Origin: Dysgonamonadaceae bacterium
GTDB taxonomy: Bacteria; Bacteroidota; Bacteroidia; Bacteroidales; Azobacteroidaceae
Direction of reading: 5' to 3'
Assembly: GCA_031263685.1 (NCBI GenBank)
Contig: JAISFI010000246.1
Location: 1-33,955 of the forward strand
DNA length: 33,955 bases
In this document: one piece after another, positions 7,168-16,158 of the stretch
Position numbering within the stretch: the stretch's first letter is position 1
Layout: the number at the start of each line of letters is the position of its first letter
Notes under the pieces: generated by a model
The model's database searches: none
Seen by the model: only the letters and a program-made list of their open reading frames with translations
Told to the model about the DNA's origin: nothing
Translations under genes and position numbers: made by a program

Positions 7168-9219
7168 TTAATTATTAATTATTAATTCTCCTCCGTAAGT
7201 ATTCAGGCGCGACACGAATTTGTAGTTGAACGCTTTCGTGAGGGCGCGTGCAGCGCTTGTCTCGCCGGTCATTGCGCGGGCGGTATCGACGAGTTCTTCG
7301 TAGGTTGTTCCCCAGTAATTGCAGAAATAGTGCGCGTGATAGACGATTTGCCGGTGTCCGGCATACTTGCCGGCAGCGACGGCTGTTTCCGGGTCGATTT
7401 TCGTGAAAGCCAGCGCCGTGACGGTGTTGTCGCCCCAGCGGGCAGAAGCGTTTCCGTAGGGACTTGCGGCTTGCAGGAGCTGTACGGCACGGTAATATTC
7501 TTCGCCGTTGCGCGCTATTTCGCTCAGGGGATAATTCAGGCGTTCACGTCCGAAAGAATAGGCAGAGCTTACCATGCCTTCGATGTTCATGTTTGAATTG
7601 AAGACCGGCGGCCAGCGGAAGGCGCGCGTGCGGCGTTCCACGTTCCAGCCTTCGAGACCGTTGAAGAAGCTGCCGAAGGCGCGTTGCTTGTAAATCTGCT
7701 CCAGGTGACGCTCGTCGCTGCCTGCGCCGTGGACGTCGGCGGCGTAAAAGCCCATTCTGTCCAGGTAGCCGTGTCCGTTGGTATCCCATTTGATGCCGTC
7801 CTGCGCCAGGTAATCGCCGGCCTTGTTGCCCATTCCGTACTGCGTAAATGAAGCGCGAATGCCTTCCTCGTAATAGTCCTGCGCCGACTGCGCGCCCAGT
7901 CCGAACTTTATCTTGGCTTCGGCTTTCAGGAAACAGGCATCGGCATAGTTGAAGAGCACAACGCTTGCGTCGGTTTTGATGAAGTCCGGTTTCACGCGCG
8001 AATACTGAAAGCGCGTATTGCCTTTTATCGGGTCGGAGTATCGGGTGTTGATTGTTCCGGGGATAACGGCGATTTCCCAGTCGGGGGGCAATCGCTGACT
8101 CTCGCTGATGGGCAGGTACGGCACGCTGTAATCGACCAGGATGGAATCGCGGCGGTAGGCGTTAAGCCCGTCGGCACGGTGTGCAGCATAATCGGGGCAG
8201 CGGTCGTTTCCCGTGTTTGTACAAACATGCTCGCGGGTAATGGTATCGGTGAAGAGGAACGGCTCTTCGGCAGCGGTTGCGCCGTCGTTCGAGTGGACAA
8301 ACCACGATTCGATGCGCGGGTCGCTGTACGAAAACAGGTAAAGGGCAAAGTATTCGCTCAGCGTGGGATAAATGTAGTCCGACCAGATGCCGGTCGATTC
8401 GATGTCTCTCAGGAAGCGGTTGTAGTAGTACGACACGTCGTAGGTTTTATCGGTTCCGAAGTGCGGGGCGACGTTTTCATCGTTCGAGGCAATCAGGAGG
8501 TTTTCTTGCTGCATAACTTCCGTGGCGTGCTGCTGCGCGAGTTCGGGCAGGAGGTTCTGCACGTGCATCGCCATGTTCAGGCGGAAGGTAGCGGTGAACT
8601 TCTGCCACTTGGCGATGTTGCTTTGCGTCTGGTTGAAAACGTAGTCGGGCGTCAGGCAGTCGGTCGAAAGATACTGGGAAGCGGGCTGATAGCCATCGGC
8701 GGCTTCCTTCAGGAGCGCGAGTATCTGCGCATATACCTGCGCTTCGCTGTCGTAGCGGAAAGTGATGCGGCTTTCGCCGTCGTCGAGCAGAGCGTCGCTC
8801 ATCGGGATAGGGCCGTAGAGGGATGCCATGAGGTAATAGACGTAGGCTTTCCAGGTCTTTACCATGGCCAGGCGGTTTTGATGCCCTTCTTTTCCGGTGT
8901 AGTCCTTTTCTACCTGTTCCAGATCGCGCAGGATGTCGATGTATGCCTGGCGGAAATAGGTATCGCCGGTGTCTTCGTTCGGAACCGTCTTGAACTGAAT
9001 GGTAACGAGGCGCGAGTTGTTCAGGAAATAATTGTAGTTCATGTCGCCGAACAGCTTGAGGGTCTTATAGACCGTGCCGGGGAAAATGTACTTGAAATCG
9101 GTATTGTACAGTTTGTTGGGATTGGAGTTGATCTCCTCGAAATTGTCGGTACATCCGCCAAGGACGGCTGTAATGATCAGCAAAACCGATAATGCTGCTT
9201 GATATATTTGCTTTTTCAT
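7168..9219 (-). CDS. SusD/RagB-family outer-membrane lipoprotein (SusD-like_2 type)
   Basis: 683-aa ORF with lipoprotein signal (LLIITAVLGGCTDNFEEINSNPNKLY). Located directly after a SusC gene. Typical SusD features (YVYYLMASLYGPIPMSDAL, NYADACFLKAEAK, YYEEGIRASFTQYG). Confidence 0.92.
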   Translation of the reverse strand: MKKQIYQAALSVLLIITAVLGGCTDNFEEINSNPNKLYNTDFKYIFPGTVYKTLKLFGDMNYNYFLNNSRLVTIQFKTVPNEDTGDTYFRQAYIDILRDLEQVEKDYTGKEGHQNRLAMVKTWKAYVYYLMASLYGPIPMSDALLDDGESRITFRYDSEAQVYAQILALLKEAADGYQPASQYLSTDCLTPDYVFNQTQSNIAKWQKFTATFRLNMAMHVQNLLPELAQQHATEVMQQENLLIASNDENVAPHFGTDKTYDVSYYYNRFLRDIESTGIWSDYIYPTLSEYFALYLFSYSDPRIESWFVHSNDGATAAEEPFLFTDTITREHVCTNTGNDRCPDYAAHRADGLNAYRRDSILVDYSVPYLPISESQRLPPDWEIAVIPGTINTRYSDPIKGNTRFQYSRVKPDFIKTDASVVLFNYADACFLKAEAKIKFGLGAQSAQDYYEEGIRASFTQYGMGNKAGDYLAQDGIKWDTNGHGYLDRMGFYAADVHGAGSDERHLEQIYKQRAFGSFFNGLEGWNVERRTRAFRWPPVFNSNMNIEGMVSSAYSFGRERLNYPLSEIARNGEEYYRAVQLLQAASPYGNASARWGDNTVTALAFTKIDPETAVAAGKYAGHRQIVYHAHYFCNYWGTTYEELVDTARAMTGETSAARALTKAFNYKFVSRLNTYGGELIINN

Positions 9220-9243
9220 ATTCTTTATTTGAATGAATGATGA

Positions 9244-12200
9244 TTAGAATGAGACTTTCAAATCGCATCCCCAGTAAGCCTGCGGGAGTGCGAAGCCGGC
9301 TTCAAAGCCCTGTGCGTTTCCGGTGGTGCGTGTAGCCTGCGGATCGACGCCTTTGGGGGTGTTCTGGAAGAGGATGGCGACGTTCCGTCCTACGAGCGAC
9401 AGTTTCGCATCGTTGAAGGGCGTTTTTGCCAGCCATTTTTTGGGAATGTTATATCCGGCGCTTATCTCGCGCAGCTTGATGTAGGAAGCGTCGAAGATGT
9501 AGCGCGCCGCGGTGTTGTCGTTGCTGTGCGTCCAGTAGTTGGTGGGCGGACACCAGGCGATGCTTGCCTGTCCACCCCAGTATTCGACGCTGGGATCGTA
9601 AACGGCTCCGGGTATATAGACGCCCTTTGGCCGGGTATCGGGATAAAGGACGTGGTTTTCGTAGATGTTGGCGCCGGGCTTGACGGTGTTTCCGGGATCC
9701 ATGATGCCGAAGCGTTCGTTGTCGATTTCGCCCATGATTATTTCCGAAAAGAAATCTTCGTAGCGTCCTTCGAGCGACTGCACGGTAGTGCCGTTTATCC
9801 CGCCCCTGAAGGCGGTATTCGACCATATCTGGCCGCCTTTCTGGAAGTCGATCATCAGGTTGACGTCGATGTTGCCGATGCGGAACGAGTTTCGCCAGCC
9901 GCCCAGCCATTTGGGCTGGGTTTCGCCGAGGTACTGGTCTGTATCTCTGATCGGTATTCCGGAAATGTTGACGAGGATGTGTCCTTCGTCGTCCCGGCGA
10001 TAGTCGTTGCCATAGAACACGCCGTAGGGTTTTCCGACTTCGGCATAGAGCTTTATGTTTGAAGCGGAGCCGATTTCAAAGCGCGTCATGTCGTTGGCGA
10101 GGGCTACTACTTCCGACCGGTTTTGCGCCCAGTTGAGGGTGGAAGTCCAGGTGAAGTTTTTCGTTTCCAGGGGAGTAATGGCGAAAACGATCTCGGTACC
10201 GCTGTTGCGCATTTCGCCGGCGTTAATCCACTGCGAGGCGAATCCGCTGGCGAGCGATGCGTCGGCGCGGATAATCTGGTCTTTAGTGGTTTTGTCGTAC
10301 CAGGTGAAGTCGATCGAAACGCGGCTGTCCCAGAAGCGCAGTTCCGTACCCAGTTCGGTAGAGCGGGTGCTTTCGGGCTTGAGGTTGGGGTTGCGCCGGT
10401 CGTTTTCGCCGTAAAACATGGAGTTTCCGAGGTAGCTTCCCGAATAGTTGTATCCGTTGTAGAGGTTATCGAAATTGGTATCGTTTCCCACCTGTGCGTA
10501 GGAGGCGCGGAGCTTGGCGAAGGAGAGGATTTTCCGGTCGATCGTCAACAGGTCGGAGAGCACAATTCCGGTGCCAGCGGAATAGTAGAAGTAGGAATTG
10601 TTGTTCATCGGCAGCGCGCTCGACCATTCGTTGCGGGCGGTGGCGTCGAAATAGAGCCAGTCGCGGTAGCCGAAGCTTGCCATTCCGAAGACGGCCTGCT
10701 TGTCCTTTCCGTTGTAGCTTTCGGAGGCGGCGACGGTTCCGGCGTTGTTTGCCAGCGTTTTCTTGTCGGGTTCGGCCAGTACGTTTATCTTTGAGATTTT
10801 TCCGTTCCGGCGGATTTGCTGCGTCCATGCGCCGACGTTTCCCTGAAGCGTTATCTTGTTTTCCAGGCGCTGATTGTAGGAAAACAGGGCATCGTAGTTG
10901 TTGTTCCGGTTCAGGCTGCTGCCGCTTTCGTAGTATCCGTCGATGTCCCACGAAGAATAGTAGTTCGTGAAATTCCAGTTGGTCGCCGCCTGCACGTCGG
11001 TTGCTCCCTTGAGGCGGAAGGAAAAGAGGGGGCTTATTTTGAAGTTCAGGGTTGCGTTTGCGGTGATCCAGTGGCTATCGCTGGCGTTGGACGTTTCGTT
11101 GAGTAGCCAGTAGGGGTTTATTGCGCTGGAGTTCCGGGTGTAGGGCGTTCCGTCGGGCTTTTTCCAGGGGACGAGTTCTTCCTTGGTGGCGTCGCGCGGA
11201 AGTCCGTTTATCACGTTCAGGGGATTGCGGGGCGAATCGTTCTTGAAAGCGCGGTTATCGACATTTTCGTTGGTGTAGCGCACGCTCATGTCCAGATCGA
11301 GGAATTTTGCCAGCTTGGCGGTGGTGCGCAGGTTAAAGACGTTACGGTTTACCTTGTTGAAGTTTTCCAGAATATCGTCGCCGTGGATGTTGGTATAGGA
11401 GAAGCGCAGGGTCAAATCGCTGAAAACCTTGTCGATCGAGAGCGAATTGGTGGTCGTCAGGCTTGTCCTGTACATGTCCTGAATGGTGCCGGGCGTGGGC
11501 GAATAGGCTCGCACTTGGTCGTTGCGGCCTGCTACGTCGAATCCCAGCATGGGCATCCCCCACGAAGGATCTTTGGGAAACATGTTGAAGACGTGAATGT
11601 CGTAGGGCAGTTCGGGATTGTACTGTACGCTGTTGCCCGTTGCGCCGTAGTAGTTGTATCCGCCCTGAAAGCGGTTGTTCTGTCCGGAGCCGTAAATGTT
11701 CTGATAGGTGGGGAAATTGTAGAGGTAGCTGAGCATGGTGTTCAGTCCGTAGGAAACGCCCAGGCCTTTCTTTTGTTTGGCTTTTTTGGTGGTAATCAGC
11801 ACCACGCCGTTGGCGGCGTCGGATCCGTAGAGTGCGGAGGCGTTTGCGCCTTTGAGGACTTCAATGGATTCTACTTCGTCGGGGTTGATGCTGTTGGCGA
11901 TGTTCCCGAAATCCAGATCGTCCACTATGCCTTCTCCGGAGGTGTTGACCAGCGGCACGCCGTCGATTACGAAAAGCACCTGGTTATTGCCCGTTATGGA
12001 GTTGTTTCCGCGGATAATGATGCGGGTGGACGAGAGGGGGCCTCCGCCGGGCGTAACCTGCATGCCGGCGACTTTTCCGGAAAGCATGTCGGTGAAGCTG
12101 GTTCCGCGGCTGTCGCGCATCGACTCGGTATCGACGCCTTCGCGGGCATAAGAGAGTGATTTGGCTTCGCGGGTGATGCCCATGGCGGTGACGACGACTT

Positions 12201-12549
12201 CGCTGAGCATTTTCGTGTCTTCTTTTAAGACGATGCGCAGTTCTTTTTCTTTTCCGACATTGATGTTTTGGGCGATATAGCCCAGGAAGCTGATGCGAAG
12301 GATGGCGTTTTCCGGGGCGTTGACGGTAAATCTGCCGTCCAAACCGGTGATTGTTCCGAGTTGCGTGCCGACAATGGATACGGATGCGCCGATGATGCTT
12401 TCGCCCTGTTCATCGACAATTATGCCCGAAACGTTCCCGGACGGATTTTGAGCGAAAGCTATCTGTGTTCCGAGTAATAACAGGCAGATCAAGCATTTTA
12501 TCTTCGACAGGAAGGGCTTGCTGTTGCATGGTTTCAATGATATTTTCAT
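9244..12549 (-). CDS. SusC/RagA-family TonB-linked outer-membrane protein
   Basis: Carboxypeptidase-like start (SGNVSGIIVDEQGESIIGASVSIVGTQLGTITGLDGRFTVNAP) and plug domain (VVVTAMGITREAKSLSYA...IIIRGNNSITGNNQVLFVIDGVPL). Start set at the MKISLKPCNSKPFLSKIKCLICLLLLGTQIAFAQ signal peptide (12549), not the upstream ORF-track Met at 12663. Confidence 0.95.
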   Translation of the reverse strand: MKISLKPCNSKPFLSKIKCLICLLLLGTQIAFAQNPSGNVSGIIVDEQGESIIGASVSIVGTQLGTITGLDGRFTVNAPENAILRISFLGYIAQNINVGKEKELRIVLKEDTKMLSEVVVTAMGITREAKSLSYAREGVDTESMRDSRGTSFTDMLSGKVAGMQVTPGGGPLSSTRIIIRGNNSITGNNQVLFVIDGVPLVNTSGEGIVDDLDFGNIANSINPDEVESIEVLKGANASALYGSDAANGVVLITTKKAKQKKGLGVSYGLNTMLSYLYNFPTYQNIYGSGQNNRFQGGYNYYGATGNSVQYNPELPYDIHVFNMFPKDPSWGMPMLGFDVAGRNDQVRAYSPTPGTIQDMYRTSLTTTNSLSIDKVFSDLTLRFSYTNIHGDDILENFNKVNRNVFNLRTTAKLAKFLDLDMSVRYTNENVDNRAFKNDSPRNPLNVINGLPRDATKEELVPWKKPDGTPYTRNSSAINPYWLLNETSNASDSHWITANATLNFKISPLFSFRLKGATDVQAATNWNFTNYYSSWDIDGYYESGSSLNRNNNYDALFSYNQRLENKITLQGNVGAWTQQIRRNGKISKINVLAEPDKKTLANNAGTVAASESYNGKDKQAVFGMASFGYRDWLYFDATARNEWSSALPMNNNSYFYYSAGTGIVLSDLLTIDRKILSFAKLRASYAQVGNDTNFDNLYNGYNYSGSYLGNSMFYGENDRRNPNLKPESTRSTELGTELRFWDSRVSIDFTWYDKTTKDQIIRADASLASGFASQWINAGEMRNSGTEIVFAITPLETKNFTWTSTLNWAQNRSEVVALANDMTRFEIGSASNIKLYAEVGKPYGVFYGNDYRRDDEGHILVNISGIPIRDTDQYLGETQPKWLGGWRNSFRIGNIDVNLMIDFQKGGQIWSNTAFRGGINGTTVQSLEGRYEDFFSEIIMGEIDNERFGIMDPGNTVKPGANIYENHVLYPDTRPKGVYIPGAVYDPSVEYWGGQASIAWCPPTNYWTHSNDNTAARYIFDASYIKLREISAGYNIPKKWLAKTPFNDAKLSLVGRNVAILFQNTPKGVDPQATRTTGNAQGFEAGFALPQAYWGCDLKVSF

Positions 12550-12590
12550 ATATACATAATTTTTGATGTTTGTGTGGATGTTTGGATGTT

Positions 12591-12671
12591 GGCACGCAGA
12601 TGACGCAGATTGAAGGGATAAACACAGATTGTAATCTGTGAAGATCTGCCTGATCCGTGTCATCTGTGTGC
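12591..12671. repeat. Imperfect long inverted repeat (GCACGCAGATGACGCAGATT ... GATCCGTGTCATCTGTGTGC) with central perfect palindrome CACAGATTGTAATCTGTG (12623-12640)
   Basis: The arms are reverse complements with a few mismatches. Located between the susC start and the stop of the upstream beta-helix gene. Confidence 0.8.
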
Positions 12672-12684
12672 TTTTGTGACAGCC

Positions 12685-14640
12685 TTATTTCAATATTTTT
12701 TGAACAAGGTTCCTGCCGGCGACTTTTGCGCTGACGATATACAGTCCGCCGGGTAGATCGGCAATGGAGAGCTGTTCTTTTCCGGTGCGGACGATGCTTC
12801 CGGTGAGGTTGTAGAGCGTCAGTCCTGCGTTTTGCAGTTCTTTGTTGGCCATAGAGATTATATTGCCGGCGACTGTAAATTCACTGGCGGGTTTTCCGTC
12901 GCTGATTTTTTTAATTCCCGTTGTGACAATCAGAGGATAATCGGCAAACGCTTCTTCTTCTATTTCATCCGGCGTGGCTTCGGAGGCTCCGACGGCGCAG
13001 GCGTTGCCTTCAATGACTCGTTCCTTGCCGAGCTGGTCGGTGGCGGCGATGCCGAATTGCGTGAGGTAGGCGGCATTACCGAAGGTGCGGGCGGGCGCGT
13101 CGTCCTTCAAGGGGATGGCATAGGCGGGGAAGTCGCTTTGCTGGAGGTAAAATTCGGGGTCGTCGTCGATGCCGGAGGCGTTGACGTAATCGACGATCCA
13201 GCCGTCGTCTCCAGAGCTGATCTCCGAGGTGTAATTAATGCTGTTATCTGGGTAGTTATCGTTGGTAAACCAAGTGCCCAAAACGCTATTGCCCTGTAAA
13301 GTTGTACTTACATAGGTATTCTTGATGATAAATTCCTTTTCGCCGCTACTGTTTTCGCCGGGTGTGTCTCTGTTGTCCAGGCGATAGTTGAGATCGGAAT
13401 AGATTTGTTGAGTGATGGAGAAATTTTTATCGAAAATACAGTTGTAAATGCGTTTCAACATATTGGACGTGTTGGTTTGGTAAATTGTGAGTCCGGCTCC
13501 GTGACCGCCGTTACCTCGCGTATAATTGGAAATCACACTGCTGTTTACCATGGTAAAAATGGAGTTGGGTTGTGCCTGTCCGAGAAAAATAGCGCCGCCG
13601 AAATTCTTGGCAGTATTTCCGAGGAAAGTCGTATTGGCAATCAGGATGGTGTCGTTGGTTCCCAGGCGTGTATTGTTGTGGTGGATAGCTCCGCCATTAT
13701 TGAAGGCTTCGTTTCCAATAAACGCGCAATTCGTGATGTTCAGCACGAGCTTGATATTTTCGCGGTCATTCCGATTGTTCAGCGTAATAGCACCACCGTC
13801 GCCTGCAACGTCATTGTTCCGGAAAATACACCGGTCAATCGTTACGACAGGTTCCTGTGCCTGTTCCGCCCACGAATAAAGGGCGCCGCCGGTTGTACCG
13901 CTAACAGTAGAAAGGGAATGGTTTTCAAAAATGCAACCCAGAATATCTATTATTCCACCGTGCCAGAAAATAGCAGAACCCTGCGTATTGGCATTATCGG
14001 CAAAATAGCAGTTTTTGAAAACGACGTGACTGTTCATAATATGAACGGCCCCGCCCCTTCCGTTGGTGCCTGTGAACGCTGAGCCGGCTTCGTCGAGCTT
14101 TGCCTTGTTTTCCACAAAACGACAATTAATAAACGTATTGGTGATAGTGGCCGAGCCGCGCAGCCAAATACCGCAACCGCCGTCGTTGGCTATATCCGCT
14201 CCTTCGGTAAACAGCAGGTTTTCAAAGGTATGGTTCCCGCCGTCTATTCGGAAGATACGGCCATCGCCTTTACTGGTAAATCCGTCTTTTTCGGGGTCGC
14301 TTCCTACCATTTTGATGTTGTTCCAAGCGTCTGCTCCGAATAAAAATCCGCCATTGAGATCTTTATTTAGGCCTTGCTGATAGTTCGTTCCGACCGCAGT
14401 GCCTTTTGTTTCGAGAGATACGTCGATTATTCCGCTTACGTGGAGGATGTCGCCCAGGCCGATTATCTGGTGTATTCTGCCCAGGGTTTTTACAGGAGCG
14501 GCTTCTGTCCGTCCGTCGTTATCGTCATTTCCAGTAGCGGAAATGTAGAGATCTTTTGCGGCAAAGGTAGAAGCGATTGCACCGCAAATACAAAAAAATA
14601 ATACAGCTGTTTTTAATAAAAGTGTTTTCATAGAACACAT
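12685..14640 (-). CDS. Right-handed parallel beta-helix surface protein with T9SS type A C-terminal sorting domain
   Basis: 651-aa ORF with signal peptide. Repeated blocks of the type NCRFVENKAK...GGAVHIMNSHVVFKNCYFADNANTQGSAIFWHGG...NCAFIGNEAFNNGGAIHHNNT. C-terminus LTLYNLTGSIVRTGKEQLSIADLPGGLYIVSAKVAGRNLVQKILK. Confidence 0.88.
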   Translation of the reverse strand: MCSMKTLLLKTAVLFFCICGAIASTFAAKDLYISATGNDDNDGRTEAAPVKTLGRIHQIIGLGDILHVSGIIDVSLETKGTAVGTNYQQGLNKDLNGGFLFGADAWNNIKMVGSDPEKDGFTSKGDGRIFRIDGGNHTFENLLFTEGADIANDGGCGIWLRGSATITNTFINCRFVENKAKLDEAGSAFTGTNGRGGAVHIMNSHVVFKNCYFADNANTQGSAIFWHGGIIDILGCIFENHSLSTVSGTTGGALYSWAEQAQEPVVTIDRCIFRNNDVAGDGGAITLNNRNDRENIKLVLNITNCAFIGNEAFNNGGAIHHNNTRLGTNDTILIANTTFLGNTAKNFGGAIFLGQAQPNSIFTMVNSSVISNYTRGNGGHGAGLTIYQTNTSNMLKRIYNCIFDKNFSITQQIYSDLNYRLDNRDTPGENSSGEKEFIIKNTYVSTTLQGNSVLGTWFTNDNYPDNSINYTSEISSGDDGWIVDYVNASGIDDDPEFYLQQSDFPAYAIPLKDDAPARTFGNAAYLTQFGIAATDQLGKERVIEGNACAVGASEATPDEIEEEAFADYPLIVTTGIKKISDGKPASEFTVAGNIISMANKELQNAGLTLYNLTGSIVRTGKEQLSIADLPGGLYIVSAKVAGRNLVQKILK

Positions 14641-14718
14641 GTGTTTGAAATTGTTAATAAATTATGAATTAATATTGTTTTCAACAGAACGATACTCGCT
14701 CTGAAGAAAATCTAAGTG

Positions 14719-14726
14719 CAAAGATA
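14719..14726 (-). promoter_or_regulatory. Candidate Bacteroidota -7 element TATCTTTG upstream of the beta-helix gene
   Basis: CAAAGATA on the plus strand matches TAnnTTTG on the minus strand, 79 nt upstream of the ATG at 14640. No clear -33 element seen. Confidence 0.35.
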
Positions 14727-14847
14727 TTCTTGTCGTATTAAATTTTTGGGTGTTTGTTTATTACTTGCGTATTAAAATTTTATTACGTGGGGGGAGTGGG
14801 GGTGTTTTTGGTGGTGGAGGGGGAGAGAGGATGGTATGATACGTTTT

Positions 14848-14871
14848 AAGGGCGTTGCACGCAACGCCCTT
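14848..14871. repeat. Perfect palindrome AAGGGCGTTGC-AC-GCAACGCCCTT
   Basis: 11-bp perfect stems around AC. Same GCGTTGC(A)CGCAACGC core as at 29567 and 29630. Confidence 0.9.
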
Positions 14872-14889
14872 GACAAATGATTGCTGTTC

Positions 14890-15906
14890 TTACTGCAATT
14901 TGTTTCGTTTCAGGATTTCGAGGATATGTTCCTGGGTCAGATTGGAGAATGCCTGGATTTGTTCTATGGAGAGGTTGTTTTGATGGGCGGTTAGAATGTT
15001 TTTTTCCAGTTCTTCGGTGCGGCCTTTTTTGAGTCCTTCTTTAATACCTTCCTTGATACCTTCTTTAACGCCCTTTTTGATACCTTCTTTGAGTCCCTTT
15101 TCGAGTCCTTTTTCGAGTCCTTCTTTGAGACCTTTCGCCCGGCCTTTGGTTTCTGCTACATCAGCGCTTTCAGCCAGACCTTTGAGCGTACGGATGACGT
15201 CCCAATGTTCGTCGTAGATTTCCAGTTCATTTGAAGTAAAGGCGCTTTCCTCACACAGATTAAGCGCTTCCCGGATGTCGGCGTTTTCCGACAGGTCGGA
15301 GGAAACGTTGCGTGTTTCATCATCGACTTCCTGGAGAAAACGAAGCCAGAGGACGGCCATCTTGCGGTCTTCCCATTTCTCAGGTTTGAACTTGGGAAGT
15401 TCTACCAGCACAAATTCAAGTCCAGGAATGATGTCGTTTGTATTGCCTTTGTTAATGGTCTGGTAGTGATGATAAAACTCGCTGCTCTTATGATCGAAGA
15501 CATCGTTGATGATGCCCAGACCGTAGACGGGTTGCAGCAGATGATAACTTTCACCTCTGTCCAGTTGCCGGACGTAGGCTTTCGAGGCGTTGAAGACCAG
15601 GCGACTCCGGAACAGGTCGCCCCAGTACATCTGCATCTCGACAATAAACTGTCGTCCGTGATTGTCCCGGCATTTTACATCGACAATGGAATCTTTACGC
15701 ATGGGGTTTTCAGGTACCTGTTCGGGCGACAGGTATTCGAGACTTTCAATCCGACAATCCGGCGGCAACGGCATCACCGCATTGAGGAAACTCTTGAGCA
15801 AGTGAGGATGTTCGCCGAATATCCTCTTGAAAATCAAATCATTTTTGGGATCCAGATAGCAAGGCATAATTTGTTTTATTTGTTTTGGTAAAAAAAATTG
15901 TTTCAT
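14890..15906 (-). CDS. Rpn family recombination-promoting nuclease / PD-(D/E)XK nuclease family putative transposase
   Basis: PCYLDPKNDLIFKRIFGEHPHLLKSFLNAVMPL...DSIVDVKCRDNHGRQFIVEMQMYWGDLFRSRLVFNASKAYVRQL is typical of the PDDEXK_2/Rpn family. C-terminal (K/E)G repeats. Alternative start Met at 15867. Confidence 0.9.
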   Translation of the reverse strand: MKQFFLPKQIKQIMPCYLDPKNDLIFKRIFGEHPHLLKSFLNAVMPLPPDCRIESLEYLSPEQVPENPMRKDSIVDVKCRDNHGRQFIVEMQMYWGDLFRSRLVFNASKAYVRQLDRGESYHLLQPVYGLGIINDVFDHKSSEFYHHYQTINKGNTNDIIPGLEFVLVELPKFKPEKWEDRKMAVLWLRFLQEVDDETRNVSSDLSENADIREALNLCEESAFTSNELEIYDEHWDVIRTLKGLAESADVAETKGRAKGLKEGLEKGLEKGLKEGIKKGVKEGIKEGIKEGLKKGRTEELEKNILTAHQNNLSIEQIQAFSNLTQEHILEILKRNKLQ

Positions 15907-15991
15907 CTCACAGGCGACAAAGATAGGATTTCTTTTTCTATTTTACAAACATTTATATTATCAACTCATTAGGGATTATTCTACCCCATTT

Positions 15992-16009
15992 ATCCCTATA
16001 AATAGGGAT
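15992..16009. promoter_or_regulatory. Perfect palindrome ATCCCTAT-AA-ATAGGGAT, candidate operator next to the flavodoxin promoter
   Basis: 8-bp perfect stems. Abuts/overlaps the putative -33 element of a TAATTTTG (16032-16039) promoter. A partial half-site TTAGGGAT lies at about 15969. Confidence 0.45.
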
Positions 16010-16031
16010 TGTGAGAATATATTTTCTTGCT

Positions 16032-16039
16032 TAATTTTG
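16032..16039 (+). promoter_or_regulatory. Candidate -7 element TAATTTTG upstream of flavodoxin
   Basis: Matches TAnnTTTG. ATTG at 16008-16011 gives a 20-bp spacer to a near -33 element. A second TAnnTTTG match (TATTTTTG) is at 16062-16069. Confidence 0.4.
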
Positions 16040-16158
16040 CCGCATCAATTTATACGGGGATTATTTTTGCTTATTTCCGAACGGGTTTGGCCGAAAAACA
16101 TTTTCTTATAACTTGATAATCAGTATTATTTTATCAACAATTCATTAAATTATTATTC

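Noticed and set aside
8179-9192. 337-aa plus-strand ORF
   Set aside because: Antisense to susD.
14788-14826. G-rich stretch GGGGGGAGTGGGGGTG...GGTGGTGGAGGGGG as a G-quadruplex
   Set aside because: Only three runs of three or more G with one long loop; does not meet a standard three-tetrad motif. Could be a weak two-tetrad G4 at most.
14848-14871. Intrinsic terminator
   Set aside because: Strong hairpin but no U-tract on either strand, and the core is shared with palindromes elsewhere in the window.
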